Below, in pieces: positions 43,186-51,591 of a stretch of 64,000 nucleotides of DNA. A program made the position numbers and the translations under genes. The DNA is from Streptomyces piniterrae. Its GTDB lineage: Bacteria > Actinomycetota > Actinomycetes > Streptomycetales > Streptomycetaceae. The notes beneath the pieces were generated by a model. The model was not told where the DNA came from and made no database searches. It was given only the letters and a program-made list of their open reading frames with translations. Each line of letters starts with the position of its first letter. The stretch's first letter is position 1. Location: positions 1-64,000 of the forward strand of contig NZ_SUMB01000011.1 in the NCBI RefSeq assembly GCF_005048155.1, given 5' to 3'.

Positions 43186-43280
43186 GGGAATACCGCAGGG
43201 TCACTCCGCGTTGTGGGCCCGCAGGGGGTCCTCGCATCCCCTAGGGGATCCGTTCGAACGTCCCCTAGGGGCGCCGCCCC
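43186..43280. repeat. 95-bp direct repeat with stacked palindromes, copy 2
   Basis: Same orientation as copy 1 at 41925-42019, starting 24 bp after the KAS III-like stop. All three palindromes are conserved, apart from one base at the outer edge of the last; most differences lie in the first 20 bp and at the 3' edge. Confidence 0.88.
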
Positions 43281-43354
43281 TCAGGTGATCCCTCTGGCCG
43301 GCCGCGTCCGATTCCTTCAAGACCCCGCCGGACGCCGCTGCCTACGCTCGCCGC

Positions 43355-43810
43355 ATGACTACTCCCACCACTCCCGCCGGTCCCACCAGTTCCCCCGCAC
43401 AGCCGTCGACCCCGCGCTTCGCGGCCATCGGCATGGTTGTCGCCGATATGGCCGCCTCCCTCGCCTTCTACCGTCGCCTGGGTTTGGACGTGCCCGCCGA
43501 CGCGGACACCGCCCCGCACGCCGAGGCATCGCTGCCGGGCGGCCTGCGGCTGATGTGGGACACCTACGAGACCGCCCGCGCCGTCGATCCGGACTGGACG
43601 CCTCCGCAGGCCGGCGCCCCGACCGGCCTGGCCTTCGAGTGCGCCGGCCCCGCCGGGGTCGACAAGGTCTACGCAGAACTCACCGACGCCGGTTACACGG
43701 GCGAGAAGCCGCCATGGGACGCCTTCTGGGGCCAGCGTTACGCCGTGGTGCGGGACCCGGACGGCCATGGCGTGGACCTGTTCGCGCCACTGCCTCAGGA
43801 CGCGCCTTAG
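43355..43810 (+). CDS. VOC (glyoxalase/bleomycin-resistance fold) family protein
   Basis: A 151-residue protein. The vicinal-oxygen-chelate pattern starts at IGMVVADMAASLAFYRRLGL and ends with RYAVVRDPDGHGVDLFAPL. A Thr/Pro-rich N-terminal ~20 residues precede the domain. It could be a small-molecule dioxygenase, isomerase or drug-binding protein; the substrate is unknown. The start ATG is at 43355. Confidence 0.9.
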   Translation: MTTPTTPAGPTSSPAQPSTPRFAAIGMVVADMAASLAFYRRLGLDVPADADTAPHAEASLPGGLRLMWDTYETARAVDPDWTPPQAGAPTGLAFECAGPAGVDKVYAELTDAGYTGEKPPWDAFWGQRYAVVRDPDGHGVDLFAPLPQDAP

Positions 43811-43923
43811 AGCCTGTCCGATGGGTCATGGCCGACCCGCCACGACCTCCCCCGGAGCACGCCCGGCCGCCACCCGGGCCGCTCGCGAAAGCCAAGCCCT
43901 CAGGCAGCCCGCCTCAGCCCGCC

Positions 43924-44157
43924 TCAGCCCGTGTCCTGGGGGTGCTCGCGCAGATACATCGCACCGCAGGTGTGGCAGAACGGCTCTGCCTTGGGCGTGC
44001 CCCAGACATCGGCCGCCTGGGTGGCGGCGGCCGGAGCCAGCGGCCGTCCGCACATCGCGGTGGTCCCGTCCAGCCGGACCATGTGCCAGATCTTCACCGG
44101 CGTGTCCTCATGGGGCAGCACGCCTTCCTCGTACTCGGCCCGCATCTCGTGCTCCAT
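43924..44157 (-). CDS. Small hypothetical protein with CxxC motif
   Basis: A 77-residue protein. The ATG at 44157 is preceded by AGGAGG at good spacing. It has MRAEYEEGVLPHEDTP and KIWHMVRLDG, then single Cys in AMCGRPL and paired Cys in FCHTCGAMYL near the end, suggesting a small zinc-bound domain. I recall similar small proteins in other Streptomyces, without function. It is convergent with the VOC gene and lies downstream of glsA on the same strand. Confidence 0.75.
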   Translation of the reverse strand: MEHEMRAEYEEGVLPHEDTPVKIWHMVRLDGTTAMCGRPLAPAAATQAADVWGTPKAEPFCHTCGAMYLREHPQDTG

Positions 44158-44252
44158 GGCGGTGCACCTCCTACGCCAACGATGCGCCGACGGAACACAG
44201 GCCACAACGCCAGCACACGCCCCGGGCGCCCCGGCCGCCGGGGCGCACCCGC

Positions 44253-44307
44253 TCAGCACACCGACCAGCCCGTCAGCGTCTCAGAACACCGACCAGCCCG
44301 TCAGCGT
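44253..44307. repeat. 28-bp tandem duplication of the glsA 3' end
   Basis: The last codons and stop of glsA (44281-44307) are repeated 28 bp away at 44253-44279 with one mismatch in 27 bases. The outer copy lies beyond the stop codon, so it is untranslated. Confidence 0.9.
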
Positions 44308-45198
44308 GGTGAAGTGGTCCAGTGCCGCCGCGCCCGCGACGGAGTTGCCGCGGGCGTCCAGCCCGGGGCTCCAGACGCACAGCGTGCAGCGCCCGGGGAC
44401 CACCGCGACGATGCCGCCGCCGACGCCGCTCTTGGCGGGCAGCCCCACCCGGTACGCGAATTCCCCCGCCGCGTCATACGTTCCGCACGTCAGCATCACC
44501 GCGTTGATCCGCTTCGCCTCGCGCGCCTCCAGCAGCCGGCTGCCGTCGGCACGCAGCCCGTGGCGCGCCAGGAAGCCGCCGGCCGTGGCCAGATCCCGGC
44601 AGCTCATCTCGATCGAGCACTGCCAGAAGTAGTGCTCTATGACGCTGGGCACCGGGTTTTCCAGGTTCCCGAAGGACGCCATGAAATGCGCGAGCGCGGC
44701 GTTGCGGTCGCCGTGCTCCGCCTCGGAGTCGGCCACCCCCTGGTCGAAGGCCAGGTCCTCGTTGCCGCTCTCCTCCCGCAGGAAGTGCAGCATCGTCGTG
44801 CTGGCGTCCCCGGTGAGGGTCTGCAGCCGGTCGGTGACCACCAGTGCGCCCGCGTTGATGAACGGATTGCGCGGGATGCCGTTCTCCCACTCCAGCTGCA
44901 CCAGCGAGTTGAACGGCGTACCGGACGGCTCGCGGCCGACCCGCTTCCAGATGTCGTCGTCGCCGTGCGAGCCCGCCATCACCAGCGCCAGGGAGAACGC
45001 CTTGGAGATGGACTGCACGGAGAACGGGACCTCCCAGTCGCCGACCCCGTGGACCGCGCCGTTGATGTCGGCCACCGCGATCCCGAAGCGGTCCTTGGAC
45101 ACCCGTTCCAAGGCCGGAATGTAGTCGGCAACCTGTCCTTGCCCCACGAACGGCCTGGCGTAGGCCGCTACCTCCTCGAGAACGGCCTGGTAGTCCAT
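44281..45198 (-). CDS. glsA: Glutaminase A
   Basis: A 305-residue protein matching bacterial/kidney-type glutaminases. The catalytic S-x-x-K is S63-I-S-K66 in FSVQSISKAF. NPFINAGALV, HYFWQCSIEMSC and AKSGVGGGIVAV are family blocks. It hydrolyses glutamine to glutamate and ammonia in the cytoplasm. It starts 10 bp after the AraC-type regulator on the same strand and is likely cotranscribed with it. Its 3' end is tandemly duplicated. Confidence 0.96.
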   Translation of the reverse strand: MDYQAVLEEVAAYARPFVGQGQVADYIPALERVSKDRFGIAVADINGAVHGVGDWEVPFSVQSISKAFSLALVMAGSHGDDDIWKRVGREPSGTPFNSLVQLEWENGIPRNPFINAGALVVTDRLQTLTGDASTTMLHFLREESGNEDLAFDQGVADSEAEHGDRNAALAHFMASFGNLENPVPSVIEHYFWQCSIEMSCRDLATAGGFLARHGLRADGSRLLEAREAKRINAVMLTCGTYDAAGEFAYRVGLPAKSGVGGGIVAVVPGRCTLCVWSPGLDARGNSVAGAAALDHFTTLTGWSVF

Positions 45199-45208
45199 GG
45201 CGGAAACG

Positions 45209-45982
45209 TTAACCCGGCGCCAGCAGGAGCCCCATCGGGGCCCCTGCCAGGGACTTCACCTCGCGCGCGAGATGCGCCTGGTCCGCGTATCCGGCGCGCG
45301 CCGCGACCTCGGCGTACGGCATGCCGGTACGCGCCAGATCGAGCGCGCGGACGAGCCGGAGCACCCGGGTGAGCGTCTTGGGGCCGTAGCCGAACGCGTC
45401 CAGGCTGTGGCGGTGCAGCTGGCGTTCGCTCAGCCCGACCGCTCGGGCGACCTCGGCGACGGGGCGGCCGCCGGCGAGCTCGGCGGCGATCAGCGCCGTC
45501 CGGGCGGAGCGGCCGGACGGCCCGGCCCGGTCCGCACCGCGGGCCGCTTCGCGCAGCCGTCCCACCGCGGTCTCCTCCAGCACCCGGCCCGCCGCCCCCG
45601 CCTCCGCGGCCCGCTCGGCCAGCTCCCGCACCCGGGCGGCGGGCCAGAGGTCCTCCAACGGCACCCGGAGATCGCGCAGTTCATGGGCCGGTACGCCGAA
45701 GAAGGACGGCCCCTGACCCGGTGCGAAGCGCAAGCCGACATATACGGTGCCGGCCGGGGCGGCCTTGGGGAGGTGCGGGCCGGTGTCCGGCCCCGCGACC
45801 AGCAGCCGGCCCCCGCTCCAGATCAGATCCGTGCAGCCGTCGGGCAGCACCGGCCGCCTCGGGGGCAGCGCGGTCTTCGTCCACAGCACCGCCCCGGACA
45901 GCCGGGACGCCCGCTCGCGATAGCCCGCGCGCGCCGTGCCGGCTGCGCCGTGCGGCTCACTCCTGTCGCGCTCCTCGCCCAC
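45209..45982 (-). CDS. AraC family transcriptional regulator (DUF6597-type N-terminus)
   Basis: About 257 residues. The start is placed at the GTG at 45982. The N-terminal sensor has LPDGCTDLIWSGGRLLVAGPDT and VGLRFAPGQGPSFFG. The C-terminal AraC helix-turn-helix pair is RPVAEVARAVGLSERQLHRH, then MPYAEVAARAGYADQAHLAREV. It lies directly upstream of glsA on the same strand. Confidence 0.88.
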   Translation of the reverse strand: MGEERDRSEPHGAAGTARAGYRERASRLSGAVLWTKTALPPRRPVLPDGCTDLIWSGGRLLVAGPDTGPHLPKAAPAGTVYVGLRFAPGQGPSFFGVPAHELRDLRVPLEDLWPAARVRELAERAAEAGAAGRVLEETAVGRLREAARGADRAGPSGRSARTALIAAELAGGRPVAEVARAVGLSERQLHRHSLDAFGYGPKTLTRVLRLVRALDLARTGMPYAEVAARAGYADQAHLAREVKSLAGAPMGLLLAPG

Positions 45983-46060
45983 GTGGACAAGCCTGGCACG
46001 GGAACCCGACGGCCGTCCGCGCCGTTGATCCTTACGACACCGACCTTCACGGAGGCAGCT

Positions 46061-46294
46061 ATGACCGGGTTTCTCGACCGCGCCAAGGAGAAGGCACAGC
46101 AGGGGCTGGCGCAGGGCAAGCAGAAGGTCGACGAGGTGCAGGCCCACCGGGCCGGAAGCGACCTGCTGAAGAAGCTGGGCGCCGCGTACTACGCCGAGCA
46201 CCGTGGCAGCGGCACACCGGAGGCGACCCAGGAGGCACTCTCCGCCCTGGAGGCGCACATCGCCCTCCATGGGGACGGTTTCCTGCACGCGTAG
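46061..46294 (+). CDS. Small hypothetical helical protein
   Basis: A 77-residue protein with GGAGG 5 nt before the ATG. It is entirely helical and charged (LDRAKEKAQQGLAQGKQKVDEVQ, then AGSDLLKKLGAAYYAEHR), like small antitoxin-like or DUF-type actinobacterial proteins. The function is unknown. It is divergent from the AraC gene. Confidence 0.78.
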   Translation: MTGFLDRAKEKAQQGLAQGKQKVDEVQAHRAGSDLLKKLGAAYYAEHRGSGTPEATQEALSALEAHIALHGDGFLHA

Positions 46295-46612
46295 GCACCG
46301 GACAACCACCAGATCCGGCACGACAACCGCAACGGCAAACGCAACGACAACCGCAACGCAAGGGCGACCGCCCCAACCGCAACCACCGCAACCAGAACCA
46401 CTCACTACAAAGACCAGCAGGGCCCGCGGACAGCCGCCTTCTCCCTCCCAGCCCACCGGCTCTCCCCCGCCAAGCGGCCGATTCTCTTCGTACAACCCCA
46501 ACCGACCAGTTCGTTTTACTCCGTTCCGCTCCGTCCATGCCGACCAATCCGGTAAAAGCGGTGCATGAGGCGGTACGCGGCAGGCGGCCGCCGCGTACCG
46601 ATCGGAGTCGCC
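46295..46612. other. 318-bp intergenic region with CAACCGCAA-type repeats
   Basis: No gene supported. Between about 46319 and 46405 the sequence is a degenerate tandem of CAACCGCAAC-like units, A/C-rich on the plus strand. It could encode Asn/Arg-rich low-complexity peptide in one frame, but there is no start or ribosome site. Confidence 0.5.
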
Positions 46613-47203
46613 ATGGCCCCACCGATGTCCGCCACCAGGTTCCTCGACGCGCTGCGCGACGAGGGGCTACAGGTCGTCGAAGTCGACGGCTGGAGGACGC
46701 ACCACCGCAACGCCAAGGGGCCGTGGGGCCCGGTGCACGGGGTGATGGTGCACCACTCCGCGACGTCCGGGTCCGCCGACACCGTCCGGGTCTGCTACGA
46801 CGGGCGCCCGGACCTTCCGGGGCCGCTGTGCCATGCCGTCATCACCAAGGACGGCACGGTGCATCTGGTGGGCTGCGGCCGCGCCAATCACGCGGGCCTC
46901 GGGGACGGCGACGTGTTGCGCGCGGTGATCGCCGAGAAGCGGCTGCCGCACGCCGACGAGTCCGACGCCGACGGCAACCGCGCCTTCTACGGCTTCGAGT
47001 GCGAGAACCTCGGCGACGGGGCCGATCCGTGGCCGTCGGCCCAGGTCGAAGCGCTGGAGAAGGCCTCGGCGGCGCTGTGCCGGGTGCACGGCTGGACGGA
47101 GCGCTCGGTGATCGGGCATCTGGAGTGGCAGCCGGGCAAGGTCGATCCGCGCGGCTTCCCGATGGACGTGCTGCGCGAGCGGATCGCCGCCCGGCTGAAG
47201 TGA
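46613..47203 (+). CDS. N-acetylmuramoyl-L-alanine amidase (PGRP/amidase_2 type)
   Basis: A 196-residue protein. The ATG at 46613 follows GGAG. The domain reads GVMVHHSATSGSADTVR, then CHAVITKDGTVHLV, ANHAG, and IGHLEWQPGKVDPRGF, the zinc-ligand and catalytic layout of peptidoglycan amidases. There is no signal peptide, so it may be exported by another route or act inside, as for phage-derived lysins. It could be a prophage or phage-tail remnant; no other phage genes are nearby. Confidence 0.92.
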   Translation: MAPPMSATRFLDALRDEGLQVVEVDGWRTHHRNAKGPWGPVHGVMVHHSATSGSADTVRVCYDGRPDLPGPLCHAVITKDGTVHLVGCGRANHAGLGDGDVLRAVIAEKRLPHADESDADGNRAFYGFECENLGDGADPWPSAQVEALEKASAALCRVHGWTERSVIGHLEWQPGKVDPRGFPMDVLRERIAARLK

Positions 47204-47340
47204 GCGGACGGGCGGCCCCACGGGTCGGCCCACGGACAGGCGCCCCCACGGGTCGGCCCACGGCGGGCGGACCCACGGGGCCGACGGACGCCCCCAGGGG
47301 CAGGCCGCCCCGCCGACCGCCCCCGCGCGACAATAGGCCC

Positions 47341-48255
47341 GTGACCAGCCCCGCCCCGCCCGACCCCAGCACGCTGCGGCCGCGTCTGCCGTCCCCCCTC
47401 CAGGAGATCGAGGACGAACCCTTCGCGCGCCGCGGCGTACGGCTGCTGCTCAAGCGGGACGACCTGATACACCCCGCGCTGCCGGGCAACAAGTGGCGGA
47501 AACTGGCGCCCAATCTGCGGGCCGCCGCGGCGACCGGCGAACGGGTCCTGCTGACCTTCGGCGGGGCGTACTCGAACCATCTGCGCGCCACCGCCGCGGC
47601 CGGCCGGCTCCTCGGCTTCGCCACCATAGGCGTCGTCCGCGGCGACGAGCTGGCCGGCGCACCGCTCAATCCGTCGCTGGCCCGCTGCGCGGCCGACGGT
47701 ATGCGGCTGCATTTCACCGACCGCGGCACCTACCGCCGCAAGACCGACCCGGATGTCCTCGCCGACCTGCACGACCGCTTCGGCGCCTTCCGCGTCATAC
47801 CGGAGGGGGGCAGCAACTCCCTTGCCGCACAAGGCTGTTCGAACCTCGGGCGGGAGCTGCGCGGAGCCGCCGACACCGTCGCGGTGGCCTGCGGCACGGG
47901 CGGCACGCTGGCCGGGCTCGCCGCCGGGCTCGGTCCGGGACAGCGCGCCCTGGGCTTCGCCGTACTCAAGGGCGGCCGCCCGCACTTCCTCCAGGGGACC
48001 GTCGAGGAGCTCCAGCGCGCGGCGTTCGGCGGGCGGCGCGGCTACTGGCGGCTGGAGGACCGCTTCCACTGCGGTGGCTACGCCCGCCGCAGCCCCGAGC
48101 TGGACGCGTTCGCGGACGCCTTCGAGGACCGGCACGACCTGCCGCTGGAGCGGATCTACGTCGCCAAGCTGCTGTACGGGCTGACGACGCTGGCCGGGGA
48201 GGGCGCGTTCGCCGCCGGCAGCACCGTGGCGGCCGTGATCACCGGCGGCCCCTGA
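47341..48255 (+). CDS. PLP-dependent ACC deaminase / D-cysteine desulfhydrase-like enzyme
   Basis: A 304-residue protein starting GTG with no clear ribosome site, possibly leaderless. PLP lysine lies in LPGNKWRKL; the phosphate cradle is CGTGGTLAGLAAGL; FGGAYSNHLRA and IPEGGSNSLAAQG are family blocks. It resembles tryptophan-synthase-beta fold enzymes that act on 1-aminocyclopropane-1-carboxylate or D-cysteine. The substrate choice cannot be decided here. Confidence 0.92.
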   Translation: MTSPAPPDPSTLRPRLPSPLQEIEDEPFARRGVRLLLKRDDLIHPALPGNKWRKLAPNLRAAAATGERVLLTFGGAYSNHLRATAAAGRLLGFATIGVVRGDELAGAPLNPSLARCAADGMRLHFTDRGTYRRKTDPDVLADLHDRFGAFRVIPEGGSNSLAAQGCSNLGRELRGAADTVAVACGTGGTLAGLAAGLGPGQRALGFAVLKGGRPHFLQGTVEELQRAAFGGRRGYWRLEDRFHCGGYARRSPELDAFADAFEDRHDLPLERIYVAKLLYGLTTLAGEGAFAAGSTVAAVITGGP

Positions 48256-48313
48256 GCCGCCGGCGGCCCGCCCCGGTACTGGGGGCCTTGCGACTCTGCC
48301 CCATCGGACAGGC

Positions 48314-49915
48314 CTACGTGGCGCCCTCCCGGTAGGCGGCCGCCTCCTCCAGGTCCAGCCGGCGCAGCAGCGTCCGCAGCATCTCGTCGTCGATCCGCCG
48401 GGCGTCGCGCAGCTCGACGAACACCTGCCGTTCGGCGTCGATCATCTCCCGCGCGAGCCGCCGGTAGGTCTCGTCGGCGGTCTCCCCGGTCTCCTCGTTG
48501 ACGGCGCCGAGGCGCTCCCACACGGCGTTGCGGCGCCGCTCCATGACGGTGCGCAGCCGGTCGGAGAGGGGCCCCGGCAGGGCGTTGCGGCGGTCCTCCA
48601 GCAGGTGGTCCAGGCGCGCCTCGGCGGCCCGTGACGCCTCGTTCTGCGCCTGCGCCTCGGCGAGCGTCTCGGCCTGGAGGTCGCGGGCGGGCAGTTTCAG
48701 GGCGCGGATCAGCGGGGGCAGCGTCAGGCCCTGGATGACGAGGGTGCCGATGACGGTCGTGAAGGTCAGGAAGAGCACGAGGTTGCGGGCCGGGAAGGCG
48801 CCGCCCCCGTGGACGGTCGCCGGGATGGAGAAGGCGATGGCCAGCGACACCACTCCGCGCATCCCGGCCCAGCCGACGATGACCGGTGCGGTCCAGTTCG
48901 TCCCGGGCTCCCGGGTGCGGATCCGGGCGGAGAGGGCGCGCGGCAGGAAGGTCGCGGGAAAGACCCATACGAAGCGCGCGACGACGACCACGACGAACAC
49001 CACGACCGCGTACCAGAGCGCCTGTGCGGTGCTGAACTCCCCCAGGCCGCGCAGCACGACCGGCAGTTGCAGTCCGATCAGCGCGAAGACCGCGGATTCC
49101 AGGATGAAGGAGACCATCTTCCAGACGGCCTCCTCCTGGAGCCGGGTCTCGAAGTCGACCTGCCAGTTGCGGTGGCCGAGGTAGAGGCCGACCACGACGA
49201 CGGCGAGCACCCCGGAGGCCCCGACCTGCTCGGCGACGGCGTACGCCACGAACGGGATGAGCAGCGCCAGGGTGTTCTCCAGCAGCGCCGAGTACCGCAG
49301 CCGGCGGCGCAGCCAGTGCAGCGGCACCATCAGGACCACGCCGGTCCCGATGCCGCCCAGGGACGCGATGGCGAACTCCCGGAGGCCGCTGCTCCAGGTG
49401 GCGCCGACGCCGACGGCGGCGGCCAGCGCGACCTTGTAGGCGGTGATCGCGGTGGCGTCGTTGACCAGCGATTCGCCCTGGAGGATCGTCGTGATCCGGT
49501 TCGGCAGCCCCAGTTTGCGGGCGATGGCGGTGGCGGCGACGGCGTCCGGCGGCGCGATGACGGCGCCCAGGACGAGTGCCGCGGTCAGCGGCAGGTCCGG
49601 GATGACCACGTAGGCGACGTAGCCGACCGCCAGGGTCGCGAAGAGGACGTAGCCGAACGAGAGCAGCGCGACCGGCCGCAGGTTGGCGCGCAGGTCCAGA
49701 TACGAGCTGTCGAGGGCGGCGGTGTGCAGCAGAGGCGGCAGCAGCAGCGGCAGCACGATGTGCGGATCGAGGGTGTAGTCCGGGACGCCGGGGATGGCGG
49801 AGGCCGCGAGTCCGGCGGCGACCAGCAGCAGGGGCGCCGGGACGGGCGTACGCCGCGCCGCCCCGGCGACCGCCGCACTCCCCGCGACCAGCAGCAAAAG
49901 CGGCATCACAGCCAT
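48314..49915 (-). CDS. Na+/H+ antiporter (CPA1/NhaP family)
   Basis: A 533-residue membrane protein with about 12 transmembrane segments. The ion-binding region has ESLVNDATAITAYKVAL, and ILESAVFALIGLQLP and GWAGMRGVVSLAIAFSIP are CPA1 blocks. The C-terminal ~130 residues are a cytoplasmic charged helical domain. It exchanges Na+ or K+ for protons. It is divergent from the UBP zinc-finger gene. Confidence 0.95.
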   Translation of the reverse strand: MAVMPLLLLVAGSAAVAGAARRTPVPAPLLLVAAGLAASAIPGVPDYTLDPHIVLPLLLPPLLHTAALDSSYLDLRANLRPVALLSFGYVLFATLAVGYVAYVVIPDLPLTAALVLGAVIAPPDAVAATAIARKLGLPNRITTILQGESLVNDATAITAYKVALAAAVGVGATWSSGLREFAIASLGGIGTGVVLMVPLHWLRRRLRYSALLENTLALLIPFVAYAVAEQVGASGVLAVVVVGLYLGHRNWQVDFETRLQEEAVWKMVSFILESAVFALIGLQLPVVLRGLGEFSTAQALWYAVVVFVVVVVARFVWVFPATFLPRALSARIRTREPGTNWTAPVIVGWAGMRGVVSLAIAFSIPATVHGGGAFPARNLVLFLTFTTVIGTLVIQGLTLPPLIRALKLPARDLQAETLAEAQAQNEASRAAEARLDHLLEDRRNALPGPLSDRLRTVMERRRNAVWERLGAVNEETGETADETYRRLAREMIDAERQVFVELRDARRIDDEMLRTLLRRLDLEEAAAYREGAT

Positions 49916-49972
49916 CGGCCCGCCCCGTTCCCTCGTTCTCCGCCGTCCGTCCCCGGATCTAACCTGGTCATC

Positions 49973-50053
49973 ATGAGCGAGTGCAGCGAGCGAATCATAA
50001 AAAGGTGCGCGCCTCGCGAATGCGAGGCCGAGCGAAGCGAGGCTTCGGCATGA
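49973..50053 (+). CDS. 26-codon upstream ORF / repeat element overlapping the next gene
   Basis: ATG at 49973 opens a 26-codon frame (MSECSERIIKRCAPREC, then acidic EAERSEASA) whose TGA overlaps the ATG of the UBP-finger gene as ATGA. The first 13 bases (ATGAGCGAGTGCA) are repeated exactly at 50050, and the middle has a hairpin GCCTCGC-GAAT-GCGAGGC. It may be a coupled leader peptide or a small inserted repeat that duplicated the gene's start. Confidence 0.5.
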   Translation: MSECSERIIKRCAPRECEAERSEASA

Positions 50054-50310
50054 GCGAGTGCACGCATGTTCCCGAACTCCCGCGCGCCGAGCCGGCGGCG
50101 CTGAGCGCCACCTGCCTGGAGTGCCTGGCGGCCGGCAGCCATCCCGTGCAGCTGCGGTTGTGCCTGGTCTGCGGCCATGTCGGCTGCTGCGACTCCTCGC
50201 CGTACCGGCATGCGACCAAGCACTACGAGGAGACCGGCCACCCGGTGATGCGGTCGTTCGAGCCGGGCGCCTCCTGGCGCTGGTGCTTCACCGACGAGCT
50301 CCTGGTGTGA
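50050..50310 (+). CDS. UBP-type zinc-finger protein
   Basis: An 86-residue protein. The zinc-finger UBP pattern is clear: CTHV, CLECLAAGS, LRLCLVCGHVGCCDSSPYRHATKHYEETGHPV, then SWRWCFTDE. In eukaryotes this fold binds the free C-terminus of ubiquitin; in actinobacteria the small stand-alone form is of unknown role. Its start overlaps the upstream mini-ORF stop. Confidence 0.92.
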   Translation: MSECTHVPELPRAEPAALSATCLECLAAGSHPVQLRLCLVCGHVGCCDSSPYRHATKHYEETGHPVMRSFEPGASWRWCFTDELLV

Positions 50311-50342
50311 GGCGCCGCAGGTCGCCCGTTTAGCCTTTCGGC

Positions 50343-50855
50343 ATGATTCGCCAAGCGACGCCCGCCGATGTCCCCGCCATACTCGCCATGATCGGCGAGC
50401 TGGCCGCCTACGAACGCGCCCCCGAGGCGGCCCAGGCCACCGAGCCCCAGCTGAAGGAGGCCCTCTTCGGCGATCAGCCGGCGGCCTTCGCGCTCATTGC
50501 GGAGGCGGACGGAGAGGCGGACGGAGAGGCGGGTGCAGCGCCCGTGGGCTTCGCCCTGTGGTTCCGGAACTTCTCGACGTGGACGGGCACGCACGGTGTC
50601 TATCTGGAGGATCTCTACGTACGTCCCGAGGCGCGCGGCGGCGGCCACGGCAAGGCGCTGCTGGCGGCCCTCGCGGAGATCTGCGTGACGCGCGGTTACG
50701 AGCGTTTCGAGTGGTCAGTCCTGGACTGGAATGAACCGTCCATCGGTTTTTACCGGTCGATCGGCGCGCAGCCCATGGACGAATGGACGGTCTTCCGGCT
50801 CACTGGAAGTGCGCTGCACAACCTTGCCGGCTCCGCGCGTGTCAACGGAGCGTAA
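50343..50855 (+). CDS. GNAT family N-acetyltransferase
   Basis: A 170-residue protein. The GNAT fold is visible as MIRQATPADVPAILAMI, then VYLEDLYVRPEARGGGHGKALLAAL (acetyl-CoA loop), then ERFEWSVLDWNEPSIGFYRSIGA. It resembles diamine/spermidine acetyltransferase-like proteins. A Glu/Asp/Gly low-complexity stretch (EADGEADGEAG) interrupts the middle. The substrate is unknown. Confidence 0.92.
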   Translation: MIRQATPADVPAILAMIGELAAYERAPEAAQATEPQLKEALFGDQPAAFALIAEADGEADGEAGAAPVGFALWFRNFSTWTGTHGVYLEDLYVRPEARGGGHGKALLAALAEICVTRGYERFEWSVLDWNEPSIGFYRSIGAQPMDEWTVFRLTGSALHNLAGSARVNGA

Positions 50856-51161
50856 TCGGCACGGATTTGGTAATGCACACCCCTAGCCACGGTGTGTGCC
50901 CGTAGTTTTACAATCAGTGACGACGGCGGTGCCCGGTCACCGCGGGCGGGATCGTGGTCCGGAGGGCAGCCCTGCTCCTTCCGGGCGACATCGGCCCGCA
51001 GATCGCGATAGCGTCGCAGCCGAACCATGAGCTGCGCCGGATCGTTCTCCTTTCAGTCCCGCGAGGAACCTGAGAGGAAAAGGACCGGCGCGGAATTTCG
51101 CGCACCACTCGAACGTTCATGCATACCAGCTCAACCAGCTTGTGCCACCTTGGAGGTGAGG
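50856..51161. other. 306-bp region upstream of the sigma operon
   Basis: No gene supported. A weak hairpin GCACAC/GTGTGC lies at ~50875-50899. The rest presumably holds stress-responsive promoters of the ushX-sigH operon. TGGAGGTGAGG just before 51162 is its ribosome site. Confidence 0.4.
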
Positions 51162-51575
51162 GTGTCCCAGATCGCAGGCGAGCCCGGGACCCAGGACTTC
51201 GTGGAAGTCCGGCTGCCCGCTGCGGGTGCCTACCTGTCTGTGCTGCGTACGGCCACGGCCGGACTCGCAGCCCGTTTGGACTTCACCCTCGACGAGATCG
51301 AGGATCTGCGGATCGCGGTCGACGAAGCCTGCGCGATCCTGCTGCAACAGGCCGTCCCCGGCAGTGTGCTCAGCTGCGTCTTCCGCCTCATCGACGACGC
51401 ACTGCAGGTGACCGTATCGGCGCCGACGACCGACGGCCGCGCCCCCGAGCGCGACACCTTCGCCTGGACGGTGCTCTCCGCGCTGGCAGGCAAGGTCGAC
51501 TCCACCGTCGCCGAGGACCGTACGGTCACCATCAGCCTGTACAAGGAGCGCGGCGCCGGTCCCGGACCGTCATGA
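51162..51575 (+). CDS. ushX: Anti-sigma factor (RsbW-type ATPase-fold) of SigH
   Basis: A 137-residue protein starting GTG 5 nt after GGAGG. The HATPase-like fold shows FTLDEIEDLRIAVDEACAILLQQA (N-box region) and FAWTVLSALAGKVDS. Some canonical G-boxes are degenerate, as in RsbW-like anti-sigma factors that hold SigB-family sigma factors. It lies 16 bp upstream of the sigma gene, and the pair matches the ushX/prsH-sigH arrangement known from S. coelicolor. The sigma partner is the obvious target. Confidence 0.88.
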   Translation: MSQIAGEPGTQDFVEVRLPAAGAYLSVLRTATAGLAARLDFTLDEIEDLRIAVDEACAILLQQAVPGSVLSCVFRLIDDALQVTVSAPTTDGRAPERDTFAWTVLSALAGKVDSTVAEDRTVTISLYKERGAGPGPS

Positions 51576-51591
51576 CCGAACAGGGGGCCCC

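Noticed and set aside
46613..47203. Prophage, suggested by the amidase gene
   Set aside because: No integrase, portal, tail or other phage gene is nearby; a stand-alone amidase is not enough.
43812..48313. Perfect 14-bp inverted pair (GCCTGTCCGATGGG at 43812-43825 and its complement at 48300-48313) resembling insertion-sequence ends
   Set aside because: The 4.5 kb between them holds ordinary genes and no transposase, and a 14-base match is expected by chance several times in 64 kb of GC-rich DNA.
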